Below the pieces are notes generated by a model. The model saw only the letters and a program-made list of their open reading frames with translations, was not told the origin of the DNA and searched no databases. Of a DNA stretch of 64,000 bases, positions 1-8,757 are shown in pieces. Each line of letters begins with the position of its first letter. Position 1 is the stretch's first letter. The position numbers were made by a program, and so were the translations under genes. This DNA comes from Maribellus sediminis (GTDB taxonomy: Bacteria; Bacteroidota; Bacteroidia; Bacteroidales; Prolixibacteraceae): NCBI RefSeq assembly GCF_011799805.1, contig NZ_WXUB01000003.1:372001-436000 (forward strand), given 5' to 3'.

Positions 1-319
1 CAAATTTTGCAGGCGCCGGAGTCAGGTTCATTTCCTTCCATTTATTGAATTTCCTACCCGAGCGGCAACCACACCAATCAGTAGCTTTAGCCAGCTTTTC
101 AGTGGTCAGGTTAATCACAAATTCTCCGGTACGTTTTATGATTTCGTAGGAATGACGCCCCGGCCTGACTGAAATATAGCACATGGGCGGATCGCTGTTG
201 ATGGTGCCTGTCCAGGCAATGGTAATAATATTCTGTTCTTCGGGCGTTTCTCCACAGCTGACCATTACTGCAGGCAGCGGATAAATTATTGTTCCGGGTT
301 TCCAGTATGTTCGTGCCAT
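1..319 (-). CDS. Flavin reductase family protein, 3' part beyond the window
   Basis: Reading leftwards from an ATG at 319 gives about 106 open codons running off base 1, so the C-terminal part is missing. The visible residues include INSDPPMCYISVRP and RHSYEIIKRTGEFVINL, the pattern of the flavin reductase/flavoredoxin FMN-binding split-barrel family, in which the protein holds FMN and passes electrons to or from NAD(P)H or a partner. A CGCRSG cysteine motif follows at about residue 87, as in several anaerobe flavoredoxins. It lies 121 bases downstream of ispG on the same strand and could be read from the ispG transcript. The family call is good; the electron partner cannot be told. Confidence 0.75.
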   Translation of the reverse strand, partial: MARTYWKPGTIIYPLPAVMVSCGETPEEQNIITIAWTGTINSDPPMCYISVRPGRHSYEIIKRTGEFVINLTTEKLAKATDWCGCRSGRKFNKWKEMNLTPAPAKF

Positions 320-440
320 ATTATTTTGATTTTGAATTCCAGTCTCACAGAGCCTGATTCGGGTTCAACTAAAGAAAACAAGGAAGTATCCTTATCAGAA
401 ACTTCCCTGCTGCTATCCTCTTTAAAATGTCGTATTCTTC

Positions 441-2300
441 TTAATCAACCGGATCCTGCCAGTCGCCATTTTCGCGAATCAGCTGCTCGAGTTCTTCCAC
501 CGCATTTTCGTATGGAATGTGGCGTTTTACCGGTTTCAATCCTTTGTACAGATTTACTTTCTGATTGCCGGCACCAACAAAACCATAATCCACATCGCCC
601 ATTTCGCCGGGTCCGTTCACCACACAACCCATAACACCAATTTTCAGGTGATCGAGATGTTTAAAATGCTCTTTAATGTTGCGCGTGGTTTCGTGCAGAT
701 CGAAAAGCGTACGTCCGCATCCCGGGCACGATATGAATTCCGTTTTTGATACCCGCATACGGCTGGCCTGCAGGATACCAAAACTCAGGTCTTTTAATTC
801 GGTAAACGTAATGTTTTCTCCTTCATTCGACAGGCAAATTCCATCGCCGTAACCGTCAATCAGCAAACCGCCCAAATCAGCCGACGATTTAATGCGCAGG
901 TCTTCGAGATTTCCCTCGTTATATTTTCGGTACAGAATTACCGGAACTTTCCAGATGTGCGTCTCCAGTGCCATAAAAAAGGCGCGAAGTTCGGCCATCG
1001 GGTTGGCATTGTAACTTTCCAGGATCAATACCGTTTTCCGGGTCTGTTTCAATTTCATAATTATTTCAGGATGCATATCCATAAAACGGTCGAATTCGGC
1101 CTTGTTTGTACGGATAAATTTCATCCTTCCCCAGCGCGTACTTTCAAACAGGTATTCCTCCAACGTGATTACCGGGTATTCCTCGCCTTCAATGTCCAGA
1201 ATCTTATTTCCTGACAGGAAGTATTCGGGAACCAGTTTTCCGCGGATCGGGATCATTTCGCGCAGACTGCGATCGCCCAGATCGGCAATTACAACCGGCA
1301 ACTGTTTGCCTCCCATATTCAGCACCGGACGCGTACTGCGTCGTTCGTACTCAAACGGATTGGTTTGTGCGATCATCGGCGCGGTAATCGGTGCATGATT
1401 CTGGTACTTTTTAAAATGATTCACCAGTTTTAGCGCCACCGGAATCTCATTGATTGGTTTTTCGGTCAATGAAATCCTAACCGTATCGCCAATTCCATCG
1501 GCAAGCAAAGCACCAACACCAACTGCAGATTTTAAACGTCCGTCTTCACCTTCACCGGCTTCGGTAACTCCCAGGTGAATCGGGAACTGCATGTCTTCCA
1601 AACGCATTTTAAAATTGAGCAAGCGAACGGTATAAACCATCACACGTGTATTGCTCGATTTTATGGAAACCACCACATTGGTGAAATTCTCCTTCTTACA
1701 AATGCGCAAAAATTCGAGTACCGATTCCGCAATTCCGGCCGGAGTATCGCCAAAACGACTCATCACCCTGTCGGATAACGAACCATGATTGGCACCGATT
1801 CGCAATGCTGTTTTGGTTTCTTTTAACAACCTCAGGAAAGGAACAAACTGTTTCTCGATGTTATCGAGTTCGTTTTTGTATTCCTCGTCGGTGTAAATTT
1901 TATTTTTGAACTGGGCACGTTTGTCGTAGAAATTACCCGGGTTGATACGCACTTTCGATACGTATTGCGCAGCCACTTCAGCCAGTTTCGGATTAAAATG
2001 AATATCAGCAATCAGCGGGGTATTGTAACCGCGTTCCACCAATTCCCTCTTAATCACCTTCAGGCTTTCAGCATCGCTCATACCTTTCACGGTAACGCGT
2101 ACGTAATCGGCTCCTGCTTTTACCACCCTGATAACCTGCTCCACCGTTGCATCAGTATCCGTGGTGTCGGTATCCGTCATCGTTTGAATACGAATAGGAT
2201 TGTCTCCTCCCACCGGCACGCTTCCGATCATTACCTCCGACGTTTTTTGCCGTTGGTATTTCGTTAAGTCTTTTATGTAGTTGAAATGGCGATCCTTCAT
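441..2300 (-). CDS. ispG: 4-hydroxy-3-methylbut-2-en-1-yl diphosphate synthase (IspG/GcpE), long type
   Basis: IspG converts 2-C-methyl-erythritol 2,4-cyclodiphosphate to HMBPP, the penultimate step of the non-mevalonate isoprenoid pathway, in the cytoplasm. The 619-residue product has the N-terminal TIM-barrel part (IGSVPVGGDNPIRIQTMT near residue 30, VTVKGMSDAESLK near 68) and a C-terminal iron-sulfur part with Cys525 and Cys528 (CPGCGR) and Cys559 (GCVVNGPGE), the three ligands expected for the [4Fe-4S] cluster. It is much longer than the roughly 370-residue E. coli enzyme. The extra middle segment is the insertion domain shared by the Bacteroidota, chlamydial and plant enzymes. The gene is divergent from gldA with a 91-base gap. 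Confidence 0.96.
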   Translation of the reverse strand: MKDRHFNYIKDLTKYQRQKTSEVMIGSVPVGGDNPIRIQTMTDTDTTDTDATVEQVIRVVKAGADYVRVTVKGMSDAESLKVIKRELVERGYNTPLIADIHFNPKLAEVAAQYVSKVRINPGNFYDKRAQFKNKIYTDEEYKNELDNIEKQFVPFLRLLKETKTALRIGANHGSLSDRVMSRFGDTPAGIAESVLEFLRICKKENFTNVVVSIKSSNTRVMVYTVRLLNFKMRLEDMQFPIHLGVTEAGEGEDGRLKSAVGVGALLADGIGDTVRISLTEKPINEIPVALKLVNHFKKYQNHAPITAPMIAQTNPFEYERRSTRPVLNMGGKQLPVVIADLGDRSLREMIPIRGKLVPEYFLSGNKILDIEGEEYPVITLEEYLFESTRWGRMKFIRTNKAEFDRFMDMHPEIIMKLKQTRKTVLILESYNANPMAELRAFFMALETHIWKVPVILYRKYNEGNLEDLRIKSSADLGGLLIDGYGDGICLSNEGENITFTELKDLSFGILQASRMRVSKTEFISCPGCGRTLFDLHETTRNIKEHFKHLDHLKIGVMGCVVNGPGEMGDVDYGFVGAGNQKVNLYKGLKPVKRHIPYENAVEELEQLIRENGDWQDPVD

Positions 2301-2325
2301 TAACTTAGTCTGTTTAACTGCACTG

Positions 2326-2333
2326 CAAATTTA
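2326..2333 (-). promoter_or_regulatory. Candidate -7 box for ispG
   Basis: On the minus strand the bases read TAAATTTG, a full match to the Bacteroidota -7 consensus TAnnTTTG. Transcription would start about 20 bases before the ispG ATG at 2300. No clear TTTG -33 element is seen at the usual distance, so this is a motif match only. Confidence 0.5.
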
Positions 2334-2364
2334 GCGTAATGCTTCTAAAATAAAAAGATTCGTC

Positions 2365-2372
2365 TATTTTTG
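2365..2372 (+). promoter_or_regulatory. Candidate -7 box for the gldA-like gene
   Basis: TATTTTTG matches TAnnTTTG and lies 20 bases before the ATG at 2392. It also argues against the TTG start at 2374, which would fall at or before the predicted transcription start. No convincing -33 element is seen. Confidence 0.5.
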
Positions 2373-2391
2373 TTTGATACGCATTACAGGC

Positions 2392-3306
2392 ATGAGTATA
2401 CAAACAAGCGATATCAGCAAATTGTTTGGAAAACAGCGGGCTTTAGACAAAGTCAGCATTTCCGTAAACAAGGGCGAACTTATTGGATTTCTGGGACCTA
2501 ACGGAGCCGGAAAATCAACTTTGATGAAAATCATTACGGGTTATTTGCCTGCAGATGAGGGGGAATTTTTTATCAACGGCGATAAAATTATTTCCGGTAA
2601 TCTCGACTACAAAAAAGATATTGGCTACCTGCCCGAACATAATCCGCTTTATCCCGACCTGTATATCAAAGAATACCTTGAAATAAGCGCCGGTTTTTAT
2701 GGCTTGAAGAACGTAAAAAAGCGTGTTACCGAAATGATTGAACTTACCGGTTTGGGCATCGAACAACATAAAAAAATACGGGCGCTCTCGAAAGGTTACC
2801 GCCAGCGTGTAGGACTTGCGCAGGCACTTATCCATGATCCTTCGATTTTGATACTGGATGAACCCACAACCGGGCTTGATCCAAACCAACTGGAAGAGAT
2901 CAGGAAATTGATTCGTGAGATCAGCCGTGAAAAAACGGTGATCCTGTCGTCGCACATTATGCAGGAAGTGGAAGCCGTGTGTAACCGGGTGATCATTATA
3001 AACCGTGGTAAAATTGTAGCCGACGGCGGCATTGCTGAAGTAAAATCGGGCAACCTGGGGCAAAAACAAATTGTAATTGCCGAATTCAAAGAAAGCGTAT
3101 CGAAAGAACAGTTGCTGGCAATTGAAGGGATTGAGGACGTTGCGATTCTGGGAAATACCTGGGAACTGGAGGCCGGCCCTGAAACGGAAATCAGACCCGC
3201 CGTTTATGCCTTTGCCGTTGCCAATAAACTTACCCTGCTTACCCTGATGCAGAAACAACAAAACCTGGAAAGTGTATTCCACCAACTCACCCAGCAACAG
3301 AACTGA
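2392..3306 (+). CDS. gldA: ABC transporter ATP-binding protein, GldA type
   Basis: This is a cytoplasmic ATPase subunit of an ABC transporter. Walker A is GPNGAGKST (about residues 36-44), the signature is LSKGYRQRVGLAQALIHDP, Walker B is ILILDEPTTGLDP and the switch histidine is in ILSSH. The whole sequence, beginning MSIQTSDISKLFGKQRALD, resembles GldA of the Bacteroidota gliding-motility ABC transporter. I use the ATG at 2392 rather than an in-frame TTG at 2374, because family members start with MSI and a -7 box ends at 2372. The expected membrane partners GldF and GldG are not adjacent, so a role in gliding is not shown by context and another export function is possible. Confidence 0.8.
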   Translation: MSIQTSDISKLFGKQRALDKVSISVNKGELIGFLGPNGAGKSTLMKIITGYLPADEGEFFINGDKIISGNLDYKKDIGYLPEHNPLYPDLYIKEYLEISAGFYGLKNVKKRVTEMIELTGLGIEQHKKIRALSKGYRQRVGLAQALIHDPSILILDEPTTGLDPNQLEEIRKLIREISREKTVILSSHIMQEVEAVCNRVIIINRGKIVADGGIAEVKSGNLGQKQIVIAEFKESVSKEQLLAIEGIEDVAILGNTWELEAGPETEIRPAVYAFAVANKLTLLTLMQKQQNLESVFHQLTQQQN

Positions 3307-3448
3307 GATTTGAGTAATGAGTAGTAGTGGAAGAAAAGAAGTCGAATAAAAATGCAGAATATTCCCTAAATTCAACACTTCGTCGGAAAAAGCTGAATTA
3401 CCAAATGATAACACTGTTTATTTGACCCAAAACTAAAATCCTTTCCTT

Positions 3449-5260
3449 ATGAAACAGTTGCTATTTATTTTGCTTGTTGTCTTAACGTCGCTTAATTCAT
3501 CCTATGCTCAACAAGAAAATCCTTTAGAAGAAACTACCTGGAATGTAATCCGGGAAAGACTTTTTAGCGGTGAGAATCCCAAAGCATATCGGTTTGAAGA
3601 AGACATCCGATTTCAGGTAATTGGAGCAAAGACGCATCAAGATTCTGTGGTATTTACACAGATGATAAATCAATTAAACGGACTTCTTGGAACTGTTCAA
3701 ATAAAAATGGTGGATCAAGATCCTAACTTTAGAGTGACAATTGAAGAGAAAGAAGGCGGTTTTTCTAGATACTATAGTCAGATTCATTCGGGATCAGAAA
3801 TTAAAAAAGTATATATTGGATTAAGTTTTAACGGAAACCTTACCGATCAGCAGACGATTAATTGCATTTATTTCTTAACAGTTCGGAATTTGGTGAAATT
3901 ATTTCCACCTCGTCACGGAAGTACGCACTATAATGGCATTTTAGATGCAGAGAATGATTTTCAAGCTTCAGAATTACATTTTAACAAAATTGACAAAGAA
4001 ATTCTTAGAGAACTGTACTCTAAAAATTTCTATAAAAACCTTAAAACGAATATCGTTCGAAGCGAAGGTTTTGAATATTACATTGTAATGCGTTTCGAGA
4101 AGTTATTGTACAATCTTTTTCTTGCGCTTAAGGTGCTTTTGGCAATAGTTGGATTTATGTATTTTCTTTTGAGGGAATCAAAAAAAATCAACAATCCTGG
4201 TCTATTCTCTTACCTGAAACAACGTTGGATTATTCTAGTAATTTTTCCCTTTTTCTATTCTTTTATTCAACCTTCTGGCAATCTGTTAATCCTTGCAATC
4301 ACACGTTCTACAATATTTATTGTAAACTATTTTATAGCATTTCTTTTCGGAATATTCTTTTTGATATTTATCTATTATTCGGAGCGTTTATTGATGAAAA
4401 AGGTACACAGTTTTATTGGTCAGCAGTCCGTCGTAATTTTAACCACCATTACTTCTGCTTTTATAGTTCCACTTGTATTAATTCCAATAATTAATATGGT
4501 AGGAATGCTGTTTGATATGGCTGCAATTGGCTTAAATTATTTTTCAACTTTTCAGAATGCAACTTTGCTATTCTTGATTTTCCTTGTTGTTGCGCTTCGT
4601 TTTTTCTACAATTTTATCAATTATCGCATCCAAAGCATGGTCAACCAAAAAGATGTGGAAATTGCCAAAATGAAAGAGCTGAAAAATCAGGCCGAGCTAA
4701 ATGCGCTGCATTCGCGTATAAACCCGCATTTCCTTTACAATTCGCTGAATTCAATTGCCAGCCTGGCGCACATTGACGCCGATAAAACTGAAAACATGGC
4801 CACCGGACTTTCCGAACTTTTCCGATACTCGATCAACAAGGAAGACAAAACCTTTGTAACTGTTACCGAGGAGCTGGAAATGGTAACAAAATACCTCGAA
4901 ATTGAAAAAACGCGTTTTGACGATAAACTGGTGTACACGATCGATGCCGACGAAAGCACACGTGATAAACAAATCCCAAAATTCCTGATCCAGCCACTGG
5001 TTGAAAATGCGGTAAAACATGGGCTGTCGAAAATAAAAGCCATGGGGAAAATTACGGTGGAAGTAAAACAGCTTGAAAAAGATCTTTCAATTTCGATTTT
5101 TGACAACGGCCCCGATTTCCCGGCGGAACCGGTCAGCGGTTACGGGCTTCAAAACCTGCACGACAAGCTGGACATAATTTATGGAAACGATGCCGGTATT
5201 AACTGGGAAAACGGAGATAACAAACACGTTCGAATAATCCTGAAAAATCAGTTTAAGTAA
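3449..5260 (+). CDS. LytS/YehU-type sensor histidine kinase with unrecognised N-terminal sensor
   Basis: This is the membrane kinase of a LytTR two-component system. Residues 1-20 form a signal peptide, 21-205 an extracytoplasmic domain I do not recognise, and about 215-390 five or six membrane helices. A short coil leads to the His_kinase family core: INPHFLYNSLN with phospho-acceptor His427, the N box LVENAVKHG near 520 and a glycine-rich DNGPDF...GYGLQNL stretch near 552. The stop codon overlaps the ATG of the response regulator by one base, so translation is probably coupled. The first two thirds of the gene is visibly more AT-rich than the kinase core, as if the sensor part had been exchanged. 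The signal is unknown. Confidence 0.88.
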   Translation: MKQLLFILLVVLTSLNSSYAQQENPLEETTWNVIRERLFSGENPKAYRFEEDIRFQVIGAKTHQDSVVFTQMINQLNGLLGTVQIKMVDQDPNFRVTIEEKEGGFSRYYSQIHSGSEIKKVYIGLSFNGNLTDQQTINCIYFLTVRNLVKLFPPRHGSTHYNGILDAENDFQASELHFNKIDKEILRELYSKNFYKNLKTNIVRSEGFEYYIVMRFEKLLYNLFLALKVLLAIVGFMYFLLRESKKINNPGLFSYLKQRWIILVIFPFFYSFIQPSGNLLILAITRSTIFIVNYFIAFLFGIFFLIFIYYSERLLMKKVHSFIGQQSVVILTTITSAFIVPLVLIPIINMVGMLFDMAAIGLNYFSTFQNATLLFLIFLVVALRFFYNFINYRIQSMVNQKDVEIAKMKELKNQAELNALHSRINPHFLYNSLNSIASLAHIDADKTENMATGLSELFRYSINKEDKTFVTVTEELEMVTKYLEIEKTRFDDKLVYTIDADESTRDKQIPKFLIQPLVENAVKHGLSKIKAMGKITVEVKQLEKDLSISIFDNGPDFPAEPVSGYGLQNLHDKLDIIYGNDAGINWENGDNKHVRIILKNQFK

Positions 5261-6030
5261 TGAAACTCAAGCAACCCTGGAAAACCATAATTGTTGACGA
5301 CGAACCCCTTGCGCGGTTACGACTGAAAAAACTGGCCGATGATTATCCGGATAAATTTGAAATAGTTGCTGAGGCCGAAAACGGCGAAGAAGCCATTGAA
5401 AAAATCAACCGGCTTCGCCCTGAGTATATTTTCCTGGACATCCAGATGCCCGAAATCAGCGGATTTGAAGTGCTAAAAAAACTTGACTACCTGCCAAAAG
5501 TTATTTTTTGCACCGCTTTCGACGAATTTGCCTTGCAGGCTTTCGACACCCATTGTATCGACTACCTGGTGAAACCCCTAACAAAAGAACGGTTTGCCAA
5601 AACCATCGCCAAACTGGATCAGCTGAATGACAGCAGTCAGGAAATTAACCTGAACAAACTCATTGAGCAGTTTAACCAGGAACACCGGAAAAATGAGGCC
5701 ACTTCGATTCCCGTAAAAGTTGGAGACCGGGTGATTTTCGTGCGGCTCGACGAAGTTTCCTACATCCAGTCTGATGAAAAATATGTAACCGTTGTTACCA
5801 AACATTCAAAATCGTACATCCTGGATTCGAGCTTAAAAAAACTGGAAGAAAAGCTCCCTGATTATTTTATTCGGGTACACAAGTCGTACCTCATCAACAA
5901 AAACCTGCTAAAGGAAATCAGAAAGCATTTCAACAACCGTTTTGTATTGATCTTCGATGATTACAATCAAAGCAAAATAACCAGCGGGAGAAGTTACTAT
6001 ACGGAGATTAAAGCGATGTTTGAATTCTAA
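5260..6030 (+). CDS. LytTR-family response regulator
   Basis: A 256-residue cytoplasmic DNA-binding regulator. The receiver domain (about 8-125) has the acidic pair Asp13/Asp14, phospho-acceptor Asp60 in IFLDIQMPE and the conserved Lys in DYLVKPL. The LytTR DNA-binding domain follows at about 150-256 (VGDRVIFVRLDEVSYIQSDEKY, then FIRVHKSYLINKN). The gene starts within the stop of the upstream histidine kinase, so the two form one cognate system. Targets cannot be read from the sequence; no pair of direct repeats typical of LytTR sites stands out nearby. Confidence 0.93.
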   Translation: MKLKQPWKTIIVDDEPLARLRLKKLADDYPDKFEIVAEAENGEEAIEKINRLRPEYIFLDIQMPEISGFEVLKKLDYLPKVIFCTAFDEFALQAFDTHCIDYLVKPLTKERFAKTIAKLDQLNDSSQEINLNKLIEQFNQEHRKNEATSIPVKVGDRVIFVRLDEVSYIQSDEKYVTVVTKHSKSYILDSSLKKLEEKLPDYFIRVHKSYLINKNLLKEIRKHFNNRFVLIFDDYNQSKITSGRSYYTEIKAMFEF

Positions 6031-6230
6031 AATACTTACAGGCGCAACCAAAACCAGTTCAGCAAATACTATTCAGAATAAATTCAAACATTTACAAAGA
6101 TATTCCTGCGTCCGGAAAACTGTTTATTGTTTCGATGGTAACGAATGCTGGAGCAGGCGAGAAAATCAGGAAATTTCTTGCTATACGAAATCATTGGAAA
6201 AGAAAGGATTTTATTTTGCTAGGGTAAAAC

Positions 6231-7079
6231 TCAAAGAACATACGTATCTCCCAATATTCTCCCGGTTTGTGTATCAATTTTTATAAAATATGTTTTTTCC
6301 TGTGATACCACCCACAGCATTAAATCCCAACAATCACTAACAATTATTTTTTCGGGATAAGAACTCACATAAAAGGATCTTTTGTAAATCAGAGCAGGCT
6401 GATTATTTCTCCATAAATCCTCATCTACCTGTTCCGAAAAATGTTTGGCAGCCACCTTTAAGGCAGCCTTCAAGTCATAATTTAAATGCTGTGGTAATAT
6501 GGCAATCGGAAGCCAGTGTCCTTCAACCTGAACCAAACTTTCGGTTAGGTTAAAAACAAAATCTATTTGCAGAACGTCACTACCCCAGGCGAAAGATTGC
6601 CCATTTAACGAGTTCTGTTTCAGAACGATATGATAACTAGCTGCTTTTTCCGCTCCCTCAGTGTTGAAGTATTCAACTACACTCATTATTTTATTGCTTT
6701 GAGTCAAATCGTCGAATCCATAAACACTTAACTCATTATTCAGGTCCAGATTCACCGAAGAAGGAATTCCAAAAAATTCAGCGTTAATATTGATCAGACT
6801 GTCAATTGTTGCGAACACATAGGCTGCATCCACCGTTTCACTTGTATCTATTGAAATTCCACCTTCAACAAATCCAAACTGTGTGATCGTCAATCCCTCA
6901 TACGGATTTGTTCTTTGAAACTCTGTGTTTTTAGTCTGCCGCTCGATCTGCGATAAAGCTTCATAAACGGTTGGATAACCGGGTTCGACTACGAGATCAT
7001 TTTCTTCATTTTCTTCCTGACAGGAAATAATAAACAAAAAAAGAAAAACGGAAAGAAATGAGGTTATATTAGTTTTCAT
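6231..7079 (-). CDS. Hypothetical lipoprotein
   Basis: The 282-residue product begins with a clear lipoprotein signal: hydrophobic FLSVFLFLFIISC followed by an acidic EENEEND stretch after the lipidated Cys20. The rest is soluble, beta-rich and without a motif I know. The C-terminal line IDTQTGRILGDTYVL resembles the end of PepSY-like folds, but that likeness is weak. It stands alone between the LytTR pair and metK and faces away from metK. The 200 bases between it and the response regulator hold nothing I can support. Confidence 0.7.
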   Translation of the reverse strand: MKTNITSFLSVFLFLFIISCQEENEENDLVVEPGYPTVYEALSQIERQTKNTEFQRTNPYEGLTITQFGFVEGGISIDTSETVDAAYVFATIDSLININAEFFGIPSSVNLDLNNELSVYGFDDLTQSNKIMSVVEYFNTEGAEKAASYHIVLKQNSLNGQSFAWGSDVLQIDFVFNLTESLVQVEGHWLPIAILPQHLNYDLKAALKVAAKHFSEQVDEDLWRNNQPALIYKRSFYVSSYPEKIIVSDCWDLMLWVVSQEKTYFIKIDTQTGRILGDTYVL

Positions 7080-7197
7080 AAGAATAAAGATTTACTGCAT
7101 GGCTGCAAATTTAATGCCAGCAACGTTATTTGTTGCCGAACCAAATGGAACTTAAAATAATTCCAAATTACCTCTTTTTTATTCAAAATAAAGCTAT

Positions 7198-7205
7198 TAC
7201 ATTTG
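7198..7205 (+). promoter_or_regulatory. Candidate -7 box of the metK leader
   Basis: TACATTTG fits TAnnTTTG exactly. A transcript would begin near 7210-7212, just at the 5' edge of the SAM-II-like aptamer, which is the placement expected if the aptamer heads the mRNA. The -33 position is only a T-run (7175-7180), so the upstream element is poor. Confidence 0.5.
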
Positions 7206-7213
7206 TCCCCGCT

Positions 7214-7267
7214 ACGTGGAAGGATTTGAGATTGATTGCAACCACAGAAAAAAATGCTAAAGCAATC
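7214..7267 (+). promoter_or_regulatory. Probable SAM-II riboswitch upstream of metK
   Basis: SAM-II aptamers are short H-type pseudoknots that bind S-adenosylmethionine. Here stem P1 is GTGG (7216-7219) with CCAC (7242-7245). The loop carries the conserved GATTTG (7223-7228), then GATTG (7230-7234) and TTGCA (7236-7240). An A-rich linker leads to the conserved GCTAAA (7256-7261), and CAATC (7263-7267) pairs with 7230-7234 to close the pseudoknot. Order and spacing match the alphaproteobacterial metA and marine metX examples as I remember them. Two points weaken the call: P1 is only four clean pairs with two extra bases on its 5' side, and the start codon lies about 170 bases downstream, far for the usual ribosome-site masking. 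Confidence 0.72.
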
Positions 7268-7345
7268 GTGCTTTATTTTCATTTTGCAATCCTATTATTC
7301 CCGCAGTTTAAATTTAGTGTTGAATTAGAGTTTTTACGGTTTGTC

Positions 7346-7407
7346 AACCTGAACTTGTTTCAGGTTCTCAGATTCTGAATCCGTCAATTGACGGACCGAA
7401 TGACGGC
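7346..7407. repeat. REP-like block of small palindromes before metK
   Basis: Three perfect dyads follow one another: AACCTGAA/TTCAGGTT with a five-base loop (7346-7366), TCAGA/TCTGA (7368-7378) and the 14-base palindrome CCGTCAATTGACGG (7381-7394). They are followed by CCGAATGACGGC (7396-7407), whose exact reverse complement occurs at 9251-9262 beyond metK. The CCTGAAC..TTCAGG hairpin is a recurrent intergenic element in many Bacteroidota, so this is probably a repetitive extragenic palindrome insertion rather than a metK-specific site. Confidence 0.5.
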
Positions 7408-7438
7408 GACACCGGAAAGCTCAATAAAATTTAGGGAA

Positions 7439-8692
7439 ATGCATTATTTATTTACAAGTGAATCGGTTTCTGAAGGCCATCCTGACAAGGTTGCCGATCA
7501 GATTTCAGATGCCCTGCTGGATCAGTTTCTGGCTTTTGATGCCAACTCGAAAGTGGCCATTGAAACACTGGTAACTACCGGACAGGTAATTGTTGCCGGC
7601 GAAGTTAAATCGCAAACCTATGTTGATGTACAGGAAGTAGCCCGTAAAGTGATCAACGATATTGGCTACACCAAAGCTGCTTACCGTTTCGATGGTGATT
7701 CGTGCGGTGTGCTGACTGCCATTCATGAACAAAGTGACGACATCAACCGCGGTGTCGACAAGGAAGACAAAGACAACCAGGGTGCAGGCGACCAGGGAAT
7801 GATGTTTGGTTATGCCTGCAAAGACACCGACAATTACATGCCTTTGTCGCTCGAACTGTCGCATGTTATTTTGCAGGAACTGGCGGTTATCCGTCGCGAA
7901 CAGGAAGTTATGACTTACCTGCGTCCGGACTCAAAATCGCAGGTTACCATTGAGTACAACGAGGATAATGAACCCGTAAAAGTTCATACGATCGTTGTTT
8001 CTACCCAACACGACGAGTTTGACGCCGACGAGCCCATGCTGGCTAAAATCAAGGAAGATGTCATCAACATTTTGATTCCGCGTGTAAAAGCAAAATTGCC
8101 CGAACGTGTTCAGGCTTTGTTTGGCGACGACATTATTTATCACGTTAATCCAACGGGTAAATTTGTAATCGGTGGCCCTCACGGCGATACCGGCTTAACC
8201 GGACGAAAAATCATTGTTGATACCTACGGAGGCCGTGGTGCGCATGGTGGTGGCGCTTTTTCAGGAAAAGATCCATCGAAAGTTGACCGCTCGGCTGCTT
8301 ACGCTGCCCGTCATATTGCCAAAAACCTGGTAGCAGCCGGAGTTGCCGACGAAATTCTTGTTCAGTTGGCCTACGCAATTGGTGTTGCCGAGCCGGTTGG
8401 TGTTTTTGTAAATAGCTATGGCCGCTCGAATGTAGCCTTGTCGGATGCCGAAATTGCCGAAAAAGTAAAAAGTATTTTCGACCTGCGTCCTTCAGCCATC
8501 GAAAAACGCCTGTCGCTTCGCAATCCAATTTACCTCGAATCGGCTGCCTATGGCCATATGGGCAGAACACCAAGAACGGTTGTGAAAACTTTTGAATCGC
8601 AATATTGGGGAAAAGTTGAGACCGAAGTTGAGTTATTTACATGGGAAAAACTTAATTTTGTCGATCAGATTAAAGAAACTTTCGGAATCTAA
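7439..8692 (+). CDS. metK: S-adenosylmethionine synthetase
   Basis: MetK makes S-adenosylmethionine from methionine and ATP in the cytoplasm. The product of 417 residues begins [21 protein letters not shown], the invariant ATP/Mg-binding start, and contains [12 protein letters not shown], the [14 protein letters not shown] loop and [16 protein letters not shown], all family signatures. I chose the ATG at 7439; a longer frame from a TTG at 7388 would add 17 residues unlike the family and would translate the palindromic repeats. Regulation is probably through the SAM-II-like leader, i.e. end-product control. A strong terminator follows at once. Nothing in the protein is unusual. Confidence 0.98.
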   Translation: MHYLFTSESVSEGHPDKVADQISDALLDQFLAFDANSKVAIETLVTTGQVIVAGEVKSQTYVDVQEVARKVINDIGYTKAAYRFDGDSCGVLTAIHEQSDDINRGVDKEDKDNQGAGDQGMMFGYACKDTDNYMPLSLELSHVILQELAVIRREQEVMTYLRPDSKSQVTIEYNEDNEPVKVHTIVVSTQHDEFDADEPMLAKIKEDVINILIPRVKAKLPERVQALFGDDIIYHVNPTGKFVIGGPHGDTGLTGRKIIVDTYGGRGAHGGGAFSGKDPSKVDRSAAYAARHIAKNLVAAGVADEILVQLAYAIGVAEPVGVFVNSYGRSNVALSDAEIAEKVKSIFDLRPSAIEKRLSLRNPIYLESAAYGHMGRTPRTVVKTFESQYWGKVETEVELFTWEKLNFVDQIKETFGI

Positions 8693-8723
8693 TTCCGAGG
8701 GTAAGCATTAATAATACGCTTCG

Positions 8724-8757
8724 GGGCGGTTTGTCGTTGACAGACCGCCCTTTTTTG
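8724..8757 (+). terminator. Rho-independent terminator of metK
   Basis: GGGCGGT (8724-8730) pairs with ACCGCCC (8744-8750); inside it TGTC (8732-8735) pairs with GACA (8739-8742) around a GTT loop, with one G-T wobble between. This twelve-pair stem is followed by six T's. It lies 32 bases after the metK stop. Confidence 0.92.

Larger units (their letters stand above)
7080..7438. other. Long metK leader region without a protein gene
   Basis: This 359-base gap holds, in order, a -7 box (7198-7205), a SAM-II-like aptamer (7214-7267), an AT-rich stretch and a run of small perfect palindromes (7346-7394). It therefore looks like a regulated untranslated leader for metK with a REP-like block between aptamer and start codon. 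No ORF in it shows coding character. Confidence 0.6.

Noticed and set aside
2515-3414. A 299-codon open frame on the minus strand opposite gldA
   Set aside because: The plus-strand frame has all ABC ATPase motifs; the antisense product shows no recognisable domain and no promoter box.
6020-6286. An 88-codon frame after the response regulator
   Set aside because: It overlaps the ends of genes on both sides, has no motif and no start signal; its composition looks like intergenic DNA.
7254-7328. A 24-codon frame starting inside the SAM-II-like aptamer, considered as a leader peptide
   Set aside because: The ATG is part of the linker before the conserved GCTAAA and would be blocked by the pseudoknot; no Met-rich control peptide is encoded.
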